Source of the DNA: Caenorhabditis elegans
Taxonomy: Eukaryota > Nematoda > Chromadorea > Rhabditida > Rhabditidae
NCBI RefSeq assembly: GCF_000002985.6
Contig: NC_003281.10
Location: forward strand, 1,674,001-1,738,000
Direction: 5' to 3'
Length of the DNA: 64,000 nt
Under the pieces are notes generated by a model, which worked only from the letters and a program-made list of their open reading frames with translations, was not told the origin of the DNA and did not search any database. Positions within the stretch are counted from its first letter, which is position 1. Every line of letters starts with the position of its first letter. Positions 48,501 through 59,249 of the stretch are shown piece by piece. Position numbers and translations under genes: made by a program.

Positions 48501-48605
48501 TTTATGCGAGCTCTCTGAGCCTTCACAATGCTGGAAAGACACCGATAGTTAACAATTCAGAACTTTCTGTGAAACGCTGAAAAGAAGAAACAAAAACTCA
48601 CTCAT
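42529..48605 (-). CDS. WSN-domain receptor tyrosine-phosphatase homologue, copy C (one in-frame TGA)
   Basis: Minus-strand exons: 48602-48605, 48395-48469, 45915-47936, 45574-45865, 45203-45528, 44582-44789, 44092-44520, 43879-44048, 43675-43826 and 42529-42789. Every junction is in phase, giving 1312 codons. ATGA plus the next exon encodes a signal peptide (MKIFSLISVIWYIVHFSIVT). Then come the WSN-like start (RIINGIYLQQGL), about 750 residues of helical ectodomain, one span (YIVPPLILVIAIGIVGLFYV), a KKKKELEKKAK juxtamembrane part, the phosphatase domain and a KKKAKKA tail. The active-site loop is VHCYDGRSRSA, keeping CX5R. The WPD-loop position reads WGKSSIPES, lacking the general-acid Asp. 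One in-frame TGA (45603-45605) lies between ectodomain and membrane span. So it is either a recent nonsense allele, a secreted-only product, or read through. Confidence 0.72.
42898..43655. repeat. CCTAAG (TTAGGC) array in the last intron of copy C
   Basis: About 750 bases of mixed GCCTAA and CTTAGC hexamers on the plus strand, with larger duplicated blocks (AAGCCTGTATCTAAGCCTAA near 42946 and 43346). A GCGTCAGTGGCGAGC hairpin sits at 43236-43270. The array fills the intron between exons 43675-43826 and 42529-42789. Confidence 0.9.
44815..45160. repeat. TTAGGC array in the juxtamembrane intron of copy C
   Basis: About 345 bases of TTAGGC-type hexamers (plus-strand sense). A larger unit of about 110 bases is marked by GCTTAAGCAGG(T/C)TTAAGCTTA near 44845, 44945 and 45038. 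It lies between exons 45203-45528 and 44582-44789. Confidence 0.9.
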
Positions 48606-49364
48606 CGTTTCGAATTGCTTCGATAAATAGCCAAGCAGATGAAGAACGAATCGATCAAAAACTGACTTCGGTAATAAATCGATTTTTGATGATTTGATCT
48701 TTTTTATGCAAAAGTGATGTGGATTCAGGGCTTTTGGTGAATATCATAGTTCACGTTTTAATTTGAACTTTATTTAGAATTTAATTAGTTTTAAAAAAAA
48801 AATTTTTTCAATATTTTATTTAATTAATCGTTTATCACGTGTCAAATTTTAAGTTGCCATTTTCGTTCAAAATTATTCTTTTTTTAGCTTGTTATAGATA
48901 TTTAATTTTATTTAACGTATTTTACGCTCTCAGGACGTGGAAGAAAAATTGATCAACTGGTACATACAGTCCGTAATATAAATACTACCACAAAAACTCA
49001 ATACCCACCGTTCAAAATTCGACTGAAACCAGTTTTAGTTTAGTTTAGTTGCCAATGAAAATTCATCCCAAATTCTTTAAAAAAGCTTTTTTTTTTTTAA
49101 TAATTTGAAGGCTCTCAGCGTCCTTAAAATAAATTTTAAGAAATTTCTCAAAAAGTTCCTTCAATTTTCTAGATTTTACAAGTATTTCGCAATAATATAC
49201 AGAACCGAATTTATTGAAACAAGAGCCACCAGGATGGGAGAAAATGTGTGTTGTACAAAACCCGTATGGGACAAATGTGGAATGATAAGGGAGACAATAC
49301 AGGTGTGTTGATTATCGATTTGTTTTTCTTCGAAAAATCGAAATTTTATGGGATTGAGAAAAAA
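48606..49364. other. Gap between copy C and ser-4, nothing recognised
   Basis: AT-rich sequence upstream of copy C and downstream of the ser-4 stop. TTAGTTTAGTTTAGTT at about 49033 is a minor simple repeat. No gene was supported. Confidence 0.45.
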
Positions 49365-52300
49365 TCAATAATCGTGAATAAGGCACATCCGTTTGATGAT
49401 TCGTTTGAATGCGGCGCGAAAATCTTGTGAAAATACCGTATAAATTATCGGATTTAGGGCCGAGTTTAGGTAACCTGCAAAAATATTGATTTTTTAAGAA
49501 ACAAAAAAAATATCGATTTTCACTTACCCAGCCACAGTGTAACTTGCTCCAGCACCGGAGAAATTTGACATCCGCAAATTGGGCGGTATATAGAGACCAG
49601 GAAAAATGGGGTCCAACACGCAACGAATGTACCTGGAAATTTGGGATTTTAGGGTACTGCAGGTTACTGTAGTTTTTTTTTTGAAATTTAGTTGAAATTT
49701 GAAATAAGCAAAAAGAGAGCTTTCAGAAAAGTATAATCATGATGAGGTTTTTTTTCAAATATTGGGAAAGCATGAAAAATTTGGGTCCCGCCACGAAAAC
49801 TCGTCAGGTTACTGTAGATATACATTCTTGCAAGATTTATTAATTTTACCAGGTAGATCAATTATTTTTCTATGTACTCAATTTTGAAATAAGTGAAAAT
49901 CTTGAAAATTGATAAAGATATGGATTTTCGAAAATTTTCGAAAATTAAAAATCTCAAAGTTTTTCAATTCTATATAAACATTTTATGTTGTTGCTGGTTT
50001 TAAATTTGTTTATAAAATCGAAGTTAGCACAGTGTCAAAAGCTTCAAAATGACACCCATATCGGCTACTTTCGGCCCTATTGGGCTGTTTTGGGGTCCCG
50101 CCACGAAAACTCACGGGTTACTGTAGTCTTTGGAACTTTTGGATCAAAAATATTTTTATCAACTGGTTCAGTCAATTTTATAAGTTATAACCTAAAAACT
50201 AGAAAAATATCTCAAAAACTGGCACAGTTATCGATTTTCGAAAATTTTCGAAAATTGAAAGTTTCAAAACTTTGTGGTGAGCTCAAAATAATAATTATTT
50301 TTGATATGCACGCATTGTCAGCTTTAAAAAAAAAACACCCATATTGGCTACTTTTGGCTCAATTTTGTTTAATTCTTGGGTCCCGCCACGAAAGGAACTG
50401 TAGATATCGTGGCGGGACCCAACATAGGCAATATGGGTGCCATTTTGAAGCTGAAAACGTGATAAATTCAAATTTCTAACTGGTTTTGAGCAGAATTTGA
50501 ATTGGTTTTTTTTTCGATTCTTTCAAAACAAAAAAAAAATTTTTTCAATAATTTCAAAAATTGTCTAAAAATCGATAACTCTAAAATGTTCCCGTTACCT
50601 GTAATAATTGCTAGCGTTCTCCACGCTTTCCGCTCTCTTTTCATCTCATTCGACTCTTTCGTTCGCCGCCTCCTCTTTACAATTCCCGGCTTGCTCCGCC
50701 CATTTTCCTCATCGATTTTTGTTTCCTGAGTCGTGACGTCACCAGGCGCATGATTGGTCTGTGTCATTGTTCGTTCTTCTTCGGAAGCTGATGAGCTTGA
50801 TTCATTGTGGCGTGGAGGGTTCTGGAAAAATGCACACATTTTTTTTTCAAATTAAAAAAACATTTTTTTTTCGAAATTTCAAAATTTATTATCAAAAATA
50901 AACGCAATATTCGAATTCAGCGCATTTTTAGCTTTCAAACAACCCCCATATTGCCCAAACTTTGAAGTCTTGGGTCCCACCACGAAATGGTTACTGTACT
51001 TTTCGCGGTGGGACCCAAAATGGGCGGAGCCTAAACATGATGGGTGTTTTTAGGAATCTTAAGATATTGCCAAATTGGGAATGTCCTTTCATAAATATTA
51101 TAGGCAAAATCGGCCGAGTTATGACGTCATTTAAAAAAAACCCAACTTTCGGAATTTTCGAATTTAAAAAAGAAAAAAAAATCCATAACTTTGTCCGTTT
51201 TAGAGATTTTCGGCTATTTTTTTAGTTAATTTTTGTATATACATTTGAATTTTTGTAGAAAAATAATTTTGACTCAATAATAGTAGAAATTACAGTAACC
51301 AAAGGGTTTTCGTGGCGGGACCCAATTTCGAGTACTTCAAAGGGACATGGGTCCGTCAAATAAGAGATTTCAGTCTTAAAATTGCGGATTTTGAGTTTAT
51401 TTTCATGATAGCTGTCAGTAAAGTATAATCATGACCAGATTTTCGAAAATTCAATGTTTTTGGGTCCTGGCACGAAATCCAAAACTTAAAGGCATGGAAA
51501 CTCTAAATTGGCGGTACCTAGCCAATATGGGGCTCATTTGAAAGGTCTTGACGCGCTGATTTCAAAATTTTTAGTTTTAAAACAAGAAATCTAAAACTGG
51601 AAATTTTAAAACTGGAAAAAGAAAAAAAACCCAAACCTTGATACTATTCGTTTTCCCACCAGTTCCGCCATTAGCCTGAATATCGGAAATAACTACAGCC
51701 GGCGGTAACGGACACTTTTTCGATTTTTTCGGCATCATCGCCTTCTTCTCGTCGATGGCGTCGGGCGGCGGTCGGATTACGGTACGTCGGTCGCGTTCTC
51801 GCTTAAACCGTTTTTTGGCGGCTCTCATGATCTTCCAGTACACGCAAATTATTGCAATTAGTGGGATGTAGAAGGCAGTCGCTGTGGAGAAAACCTGGAA
51901 AAAATTGGAGATTTTTCGGTTTTCGAAAATTTTCAAAAATCTGTAACTTTATCGGTTTTTGAGATATTTTTCTGTTTTATTGTTTCAAAATGTGCAAAAA
52001 GTAGTGTAAAACCCATAAAAAATAAAATTACTGCACAAAATATGAAAGTACAGTAACCCCAGGATATTTCGTGGCGAGACCCACTATTATTTTTGGAAAA
52101 TCTTCGAAGATTCTTTACTTTTTCAGTTTTTAATATTTTCGCAGGTTTTTTTTACTTAAAACAAGTGAAAACTAGTCTATAACTTGGAAAAAATAGAAGT
52201 CTTCAAAAACACTGTAACCCAGAAAGTTTTCGTGGCGGGACCCAGTTTTTCCGATTTTTTTAAAATTTTTGCTTTACATACGCAAAATTTTGTTTATTTT

Positions 52301-55300
52301 GATTTTAAAAAAATCCAACAAAACATCTCATTTCAGACAGAAAAAAAAATTTTCCAAAAATTAAAAAAAAATTTGCAAAAAAAAAAATTGCAAAAAATTA
52401 GGAAAAATTAGTTTTCTCGAAAATCTATAACTTTTCTAGTTTTGAAAATTTTCATTGATTTTTGACTCAAAAACTGCAAAAAGTTGTTCAAAACTGCATG
52501 CTACAGTAACCCAGGGAATTTTCGTGGTGGGACCCCAAAAAATGGCATGTTGCGAAACTAGACAATATGGGGGTCAGTTACCGGTTTATTCTTTAAAAAA
52601 ATATAATTTTCCAAAAATGAACAAGTTTCGAAATGAAAAAAAATTTCAGAAAAATCTATCGAACAAATTTTCATAAAAAATTTTTTTTTTCTAAAAAGTA
52701 TTATTTTTTATAATTTTTCGAAAGCCTCCCAAACTTCACATTTTGTAGTTTTCTGCTCCGTGAGCACATATTCTCCATATTTCAGAGCTCGAATAATGCT
52801 CCGTTCCATTTTGCCGATTACGTCCCCAGTGGGGCCAATTCGGCACACTAGGACCCCACGAAATATTTGATTTATAACATTTTTTTTCAATTTTTCTAGA
52901 ATTTTACTTTTTTCACAATAAGAAAAAATCTCAAAGTTCAAACCAGACCTGTGCGGCATTCGGAATTTTTCGGCATAACGGCATAACGGCATATGCCGCC
53001 AAAAAATTTTTTCGGCATATCGGCATATGCCGATATGCCGTCCATTTTTCTTTTCGGCATAACGGCATTTTCGGCATATGCCGTGAATTTTGAAATCGGC
53101 ATTTCGGCATATGCCGCGCTCCAAAAACCGGCATTATGCCGGCATTCGGCATTCGGCATTCGGCATTTCGGCATTTTGAACTATTGTTTTCCAGTTACAA
53201 AAAAAATCAACAAGATTTAAATGTTTTCAATCAAACTCCCATGTGCTTTATATCATTACCAATATCTAAAAAATAGTATTCGTCTGATTTTGGTATGTGA
53301 CGTAGCGCTACAGGTATGCACAATTTTTGGCTTTGGCAAGATATTGAGTTTGACCGGCAATTTGTGAAAATTTTTTGCGAAGTCTCATTATGAAATTCGG
53401 TGGTTTTGGAACAGTTTTAGTCTCTTTAAACAAAATACCCACAAACTCTACTCCCCCTTTAATGTACACGCCTTGAAACATATTGGTGCATTTTCAGACA
53501 ATTTTCGAGCCAAGCCAAAATTTTTGCAGAAATTTTCCAAATGCTCGAGCAAAAAGCTTCAAGAAATCTCAAAAATGGAACAATCTGCGTAGAAACCTTA
53601 CTATTTGCACAATCTTTATGTTTCATCGGATACACGAAAATTATGAAAATATGGTTTTTGACAAAAAAAAACCAAAGCCAAAAATGCAGGAAAAAACGAC
53701 ATAATGCCGTCATAATGTCGGCATTATGCCGTTATGCCGGTCATTTTCTTTTTCGGCATAACGTCATTTTCGGCATATGCCGTGAATTTTCAAATCGGCA
53801 TAACGGCATATGCCGTGCTCCAAAAAACCGGCATTATGCCGGCATCGGCATATGCCGAATGCCGAATGCCGCACAGGTCTGGTTCAAACCCTTCACAAAT
53901 TTTTTGCTAAAACTTATTTTTTGCTCAAACTTTGGAGCCTCTAATCGCCATTTTTCCGGAAATCCTGTAGATTTTCAGACTATAGTTCCGGTATATAGCT
54001 TAATGGAAAAATTATTTCATTTTTAAAAAATGTGTAAATTACTCACCTGATAGCTGATTTGTTGACTTATTAGGCATACGTGTGACTTCAGGACTCTGGA
54101 AATTTGAATTTTAGGGATTTTTTTGACATCAATTTTGAATTTAAAGTTTAAATATTCTGGTATTTCAAATCAGCACACCGAGAGCTTTGCAATGACACCC
54201 ATATTGCCTAGGTTCCGCAGATTTCGAAGTCTAGGGTCCCACCGCGACGGGGTACTGTAGTTTTCGTGGTGGGACCCAAACTAAACGAAACCTGGGCATG
54301 ATGGGCGTCATATGAAAGGTCTTACGGTGGTAAATTAGAATATTAAAATTTTAACGTTCAATATTTGGAATTTAAGAAAAAAATTCAAAATTTGGAAAAA
54401 AAACTTTTCTTACAAAAAATCTGAAATTTTGTTGACTTTTTGAGGGAAATTGTTGAAAATTCAAATTCAGCATTAAAAGAGCTTTCAAATGACACCCATA
54501 TTGCCTAGATTTTGCACATATTGGGTCCCACCACGAAAACTACAGTAACCCGGCGTGTTTTCGTGGCGGGACCCAAAGTGCTCAAAACTAACGGAACCCG
54601 GTCAATATTGAAGTCAAATAAAAGTTTTTGAAAAGCTAAATCTAATTTTTTTGTTTTCTGTCAAAAAATTTTAAGCAAAAAATTAAAAAAAAAAAATTTT
54701 TTTTCGAAAATTGATAACTTTGTCAATTTTAACGATATTTTGATAAATTTTATCTTAAAATGAGCACAAGAAATATTTAAACTTGCAAAAAATAACTTAG
54801 TCGATAAAAAGTATCAAAACCACAGTAATCCAGGATTTTTCGTGGCGAGACTCCAATGTTTTTATGTAAATTTTCGAAAATCAATAACTTTGCCAATTTT
54901 AAACATTTTTGACTAATTTTTCTTGTAGAAAAAGGCTGATAAATTTAATAATTTGGTAAAAAAAATTTGTGCCTCAAAGAATTTCAAAACTACAGTAATC
55001 CTGAGTGTTTCCCGGCGAGACCCAAGATTTTCATTTTCACTGAATTTTTGATTTTCAAAAAGCATATATAAGTAATTAGATTCTGATTTTTAGATTCTGA
55101 TTTTTTGCTCAAAACTTTGCTAAAAAACCTGCCTACCTGTCACTAAACCCCTCATCCTTCCACCCAGCAAATGGAGCCAGTGAAATGAGCAATGAGGTGA
55201 ACCAAATCACAGCTAACATCAACGTTATTCGCTTCGGGGTCCTATTCTGCACATAACAAATGTCTGTAATTGACCAATATCGATCCAGAGCAATTGCCAC

Positions 55301-58300
55301 CAAATGGAGAATTGAGGCAGTGCAGACGAGCACGTCAACTGAAATCCAGAAGTCACAGACCACGACGCCGAGGTTCCAGGTTCCGGTTACGGTGAACCAT
55401 GCTCCGAGGGGTGTTACTATCATTCCGACCTGAAAAATTGGAAATTTGAAAAAATTTGGGGTTAGAAAAAAGGATAAAAAATTTTGAAAAAAAAAATTTT
55501 TTTCGGAAATTTTTTTGTATTTTTGAAAATTTCCCGAATTTTTTTTTTCAAAGTTAAAATTTAGAGTTTTGTTAAAATATAATAACTCTAAGTTTTCCAT
55601 ACTGAAAATCCCGAAAAAATCCCAAAAATCGCCAATTTTAAGAACTTTTCAAAATTTCAAGGCACCCAAAAATTTTAAAACTACAGCAGCCATGTACCCA
55701 TTATCCAAATTTTTAAAAATTTTTAACATTTTTGAGTTCAGCGCAACATGAGCTATAAAATGACCCCTAACATGACTAGAATCCGACTATTTTGAAAATC
55801 AAAGCACCTATGCGCCTTTAAATTCAAATTTCTCGTGGTGAGACCCAATTTTTGTTGAAATTTGTAGAATACTGTGCAGTTTTCAAACTTTTCGAGCTTT
55901 CAGAAAAGTATAATCATGACCTGGTTCTGTGAATTTAAAATTTTTGGGTCCCATAGCGAAAATTGGAGTTTAAAGGCGCATAGATATGGAAATTTTCAAA
56001 GTGTGTGGAACATAGGCATTATGGGAGTCATTTTGAAGGTGAAAACGTGAAGAATTCCAATTTTCTATTCATTTTGTGTGATAGGAAACTGGAATTTAAA
56101 AAATAAAGTTTAAAAAATTTTGAAAAAAAAAATTTTTTTCGGAAATTTTTTTGTATTTTTGAAAATTTCCCGAATTTTTTTTTTCAAAGTTAAAATTTAG
56201 AGTTTTGTTAAAATATAATAACTCTAAGTTTTCCATACTGAAAATCCCGAAAAAATCCCAAAAATCGCCAATTTTAAGAACTTTTCAAAATTTCAAGGCA
56301 CCCAAAAATTTTAAAACTACAGCAGCCATGTACCCATTATCCAAATTTTTAAAAATTTTTAACATTTTTGAGTTCAGCGCAACATGAGCTATAAAATGAC
56401 CCCTAACATGACTAGAATCCGACTATTTTGAAAATCAAAGCACCTATGCGCCTTTAAATTCAAATTTCTCGTGGTGAGACCCAATTTTTGTTGAAATTTG
56501 TAGAATACTGTGCAGTTTTCAAACTTTTCGAGCTTTCAGAAAAGTATAATCATGACCTGGTTCTGTGAATTTAAAATTTTTGGGTCCCATAGCGAAAATT
56601 GGAGTTTAAAGGCGCATAGATATGGAAATTTTCAAAGTGTGTGGAACATAGGCATTATGGGAGTCATTTTGAAGGTGAAAACGTGAAGAATTCCAATTTT
56701 CTATTCATTTTGTGTGATAGGAAACTGGAATTTAAAAAATAAAGTTTAAAAAATTTCTAAAAAAAAATTTTTTTTGGGGGGAAAAAAGCCCCCCCCCCCC
56801 CTCAAAAAAAAGGTCAAGCTTCCTTAAACAAATATTGATAGTGTCCGGAGCACTCTATTTCCAGAAAATCCGATCTAATTTCAGCTCATTCAAGTGGCTA
56901 ATCCCAGCACCAGGAAATGAGCACATCTTCCCACTCGACACAGATTATTTTTGGATTTTTGAAAATTATTTTTAGACGAGTGAAAGATTTTCAGAAACAT
57001 CATTTCCTTTGAATTGCAACAAAAAAAAGTTTTCGGGTCCCCGAGAAAATCCATCCATCAACAACAAAAATGCTCAATTTTTCCCAAAAAAAAAAAAATA
57101 ATTTTCCGATTAGCAAATGATGCCAATTTTGGACAAAAAAAAAGTGCGGACAAAAATTGTGTGTTTTGAATTTTTTTCTGCAAAACAAGTCCGACCAAAC
57201 AACAAGACGGTCAACTGTGCGGGTCCCGCCACGAAAACTCTCGGGGTACTTTAGATTTTATTGTTGCAAGTGGAACATAATTTTTTCTTTGAGATGGAGA
57301 AATTGTCTAAAAAATGGCCTAAAAATTAGCAAAATTGAACAACCCGAAATACCAAAGCTTCATAAAATTTGAAAATTGAGATGCTCTGCGTCTTTAAATA
57401 TTCGTGGCGGGACCCAAAAAAAATTAAATAGGCCAAACTAGGGGAGATTATAATTTTTTGAAATATCTCAGCGAGATAAATCTAGATTTTGTGATTGAAA
57501 ATTCAAAATTCAAAAATCGAAAATTTAAAGCTATGCACTTTTAAACTACAGTAACCCAGGAGTTTTCGTGGCGGGACCCAAAGTGTGCCGATTTTCGCCA
57601 TTTTTGGACTCTGAAGGTATCGAAAGTTTTCAATGAAAAATATTTTTTGTAGGCAAAAAAATCTCCGTTTTTCCTTTTTTTTTAAATATAATTATATTTT
57701 CTTGAAATTCAACTTTTAAAAATTATGTCCAATTCAAAATTTCCAGAAAAATTAAATATTTCCCATATCCCAATTAAAGACCAGAAATGACGTGATTTTA
57801 CTGCTCGTCGAGCCCCCAGTTTTCCTGTTTTGTTCCCCCCTCTCGGAGCTTCCAGCTACAGCTCTCAATGAGCAAACCACACACCCACGGGCGGTCCCTG
57901 AGAAGCTCCTAGAATCCTTAAAAAATCCATGGAGCCGCAGCCCAATTTTTCGGAAAATTGAATTTGGATGACTTTTCTCGGCTTCACACATGATCCCTTG
58001 TGCCGAGCAACTTGGAGCTCTTCAATCCGATTTTCAAGTGTATGGGTGTATGTGTGTGTGAGCACTTTTAGAGCATAAACTGATTTGATTTTGGGCCGAA
58101 AAATTCCGCAGATACCCCCCTCCTTACCAAAATTTGATGATTTTCGGACGCAAATTCATCCGAAAATTTTGAATTTTTTGTCGGGTTTGCTGCACACTAT
58201 CAGCCTCAAAATGAGCCTTTAAATTCAGGATTTCGTGGCGAGACCCAATTTTTTGTGCAATTCTCAAAAATCTGGCAGTTTTTGTGAAAATTTGAATTCA

Positions 58301-59088
58301 GCTGAATTAGAGCTTTCAGAAAAGTATAAACATGCTCTGGGTTTGAGCAGTTTGAGAATTCGGGTCTCGCCACGAAAAATTCTAATTTAAGGTAGGCGGA
58401 ATATATGCTTATTGGGGGCCATTACAGTGACGTCATAAATTCAAATTTGTTCCAGAATTATGTTTTACCGACGGTTTGAAACAATTTTTGAGGGAATTAA
58501 AAACTTTCAAAAAAAATTTTGTTGGAAAAAAGTTTTTCCTCGGAAAAACTCACCAACAAGTCAGCGACGGCTAGCGAAAATATCAGATAATATTGTGGCC
58601 GTCCCCTCAAATCCCTCTCCATAATAATTGCCAATATTACAAAAAGATTGCCGATGAAGCAGGAGAGAATGAGCACCAGAAGGACGGAGGCGAGGATTAC
58701 GGTCTGAAATTTTGAACATTTTTCGGTAAAATTTGTTGAAACTAGGATTTTTGAATTCAGCAAGTTTTTAGCTTTTAAATGACACCCATATTGCCTTGGT
58801 TACGTTGAAATTGGAAATTTTGGGTCTCGCCGCGAAAACTACTGTAGTCTGTAGTTTTCGCTTCGAGACCTGAATGCTTTCCAAGATTTGCTAAATCTTG
58901 AGATAATGGATGTTATTTTGAAGCTGAAAACAGTATACCTGAACCAATGGCCGCTCAATATCGCTGAAAATCTCGGCGTGTGCTGGAAATTGATCTACGA
59001 GATGGGTGCCGCGCGCCACCGCCGACAACAGCGTCGCCGGCTGGGATGACGGCGACGCCGTGAGATTGAGAAGCGTCTCGTCGATCAT
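49365..59088 (-). CDS. ser-4: Serotonin receptor SER-4 (5-HT1-like G-protein-coupled receptor)
   Basis: Eight minus-strand exons: 58939-59088, 58554-58703, 55137-55429, 54047-54095, 51637-51894, 50599-50821, 49528-49632 and 49365-49474. All phases agree, giving exactly 445 residues. Class A aminergic landmarks are in order: possible N-glycosylation NLT at 8-10, GN in TM1 (68-69), LAVAD in TM2 (94-98), the ligand-binding Asp132, DRYW at 149-152, extracellular Cys125 and Cys205, and a long charged third loop (about 236-367). Then come CWTPFF at 380-385, NPIIY at 417-421 and a short C-terminus with DFRAAFKRI. From established knowledge this is the worm's 5-HT1-type, Gi/o-coupled receptor acting in neurons. 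I recognised it from the protein sequence. The introns total about 8.4 kb and hold repeats, one inverted-repeat element and a 636-base tandem duplication; none touches coding sequence. Confidence 0.95.
52937..53887. mobile_element. Inverted-repeat element with CGGCATATGCCG repeats in a ser-4 intron
   Basis: The left end AACCAGACCTGTGCGGCATT is complemented at the right end AATGCCGCACAGGTCTGGTT (to 53884). Both subterminal regions (52965-53175 and 53700-53880) are dense in GGCATATGCC palindromes. The 500-base middle is plain AT-rich DNA. It lies in the intron 51895-54046 and has no transposase. Confidence 0.82.
55475..56756. repeat. 636-base tandem duplication in a ser-4 intron
   Basis: 55475-56110 is repeated directly at 56111-56746 with an exact 636-base offset. 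All stretches I compared were identical, including a 60-codon frame present in both copies. The unit contains one dispersed CGTGGTGAGACCC block. It lies in the intron between exons 58554-58703 and 55137-55429. Near-identity means the duplication is very recent or an assembly join. Confidence 0.9.
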
Positions 59089-59101
59089 CTCATCGCCTCA
59101 T

Positions 59102-59110
59102 CTGGACAAA
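59102..59110 (-). promoter_or_regulatory. Candidate splice or trans-splice acceptor before ser-4
   Basis: TTTTTGTCCAG on the minus strand lies 13 bases before the ser-4 ATG. It could accept a spliced leader or an upstream non-coding exon. The choice cannot be made from sequence. Confidence 0.35.
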
Positions 59111-59249
59111 AAAAGTGATTTTTAGTGGGAAAAATTAAAAAATAAGAAGAAAATTGAAGATAATAGAGAATATCTTGAAAATTAGCACAGTTACAAAAAT
59201 TCTGTTTACTGAAATATGTTCCTTTAAAAATTTTGCACATTTTTTCAGT

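Larger units (their letters stand above)
49787..58870. repeat. Dispersed GGGTCCCGCCACGAAAA / TTACTGTAG repeats in ser-4 introns
   Basis: At least twenty copies of GGGTCCCGCCACGAAAA or its complement occur in ser-4 introns, often next to GGTTACTGTAG and ATGACACCCATATTG. Examples are near 49785, 50095, 50380, 50410, 51000, 51310, 52075, 52235, 52520, 54240, 54530, 55015, 57220, 57405, 57565, 58235 and 58370. Facing pairs form loose hairpins. One more lies at about 61655, upstream of the gene. Confidence 0.85.

Noticed and set aside
2509..56800. Poly-G/C tracts of 12-13 bases (near 2515, 48042 and 56788)
   Set aside because: Interesting as possible G-quadruplex sites but short and common in worm DNA; no further structure around them.
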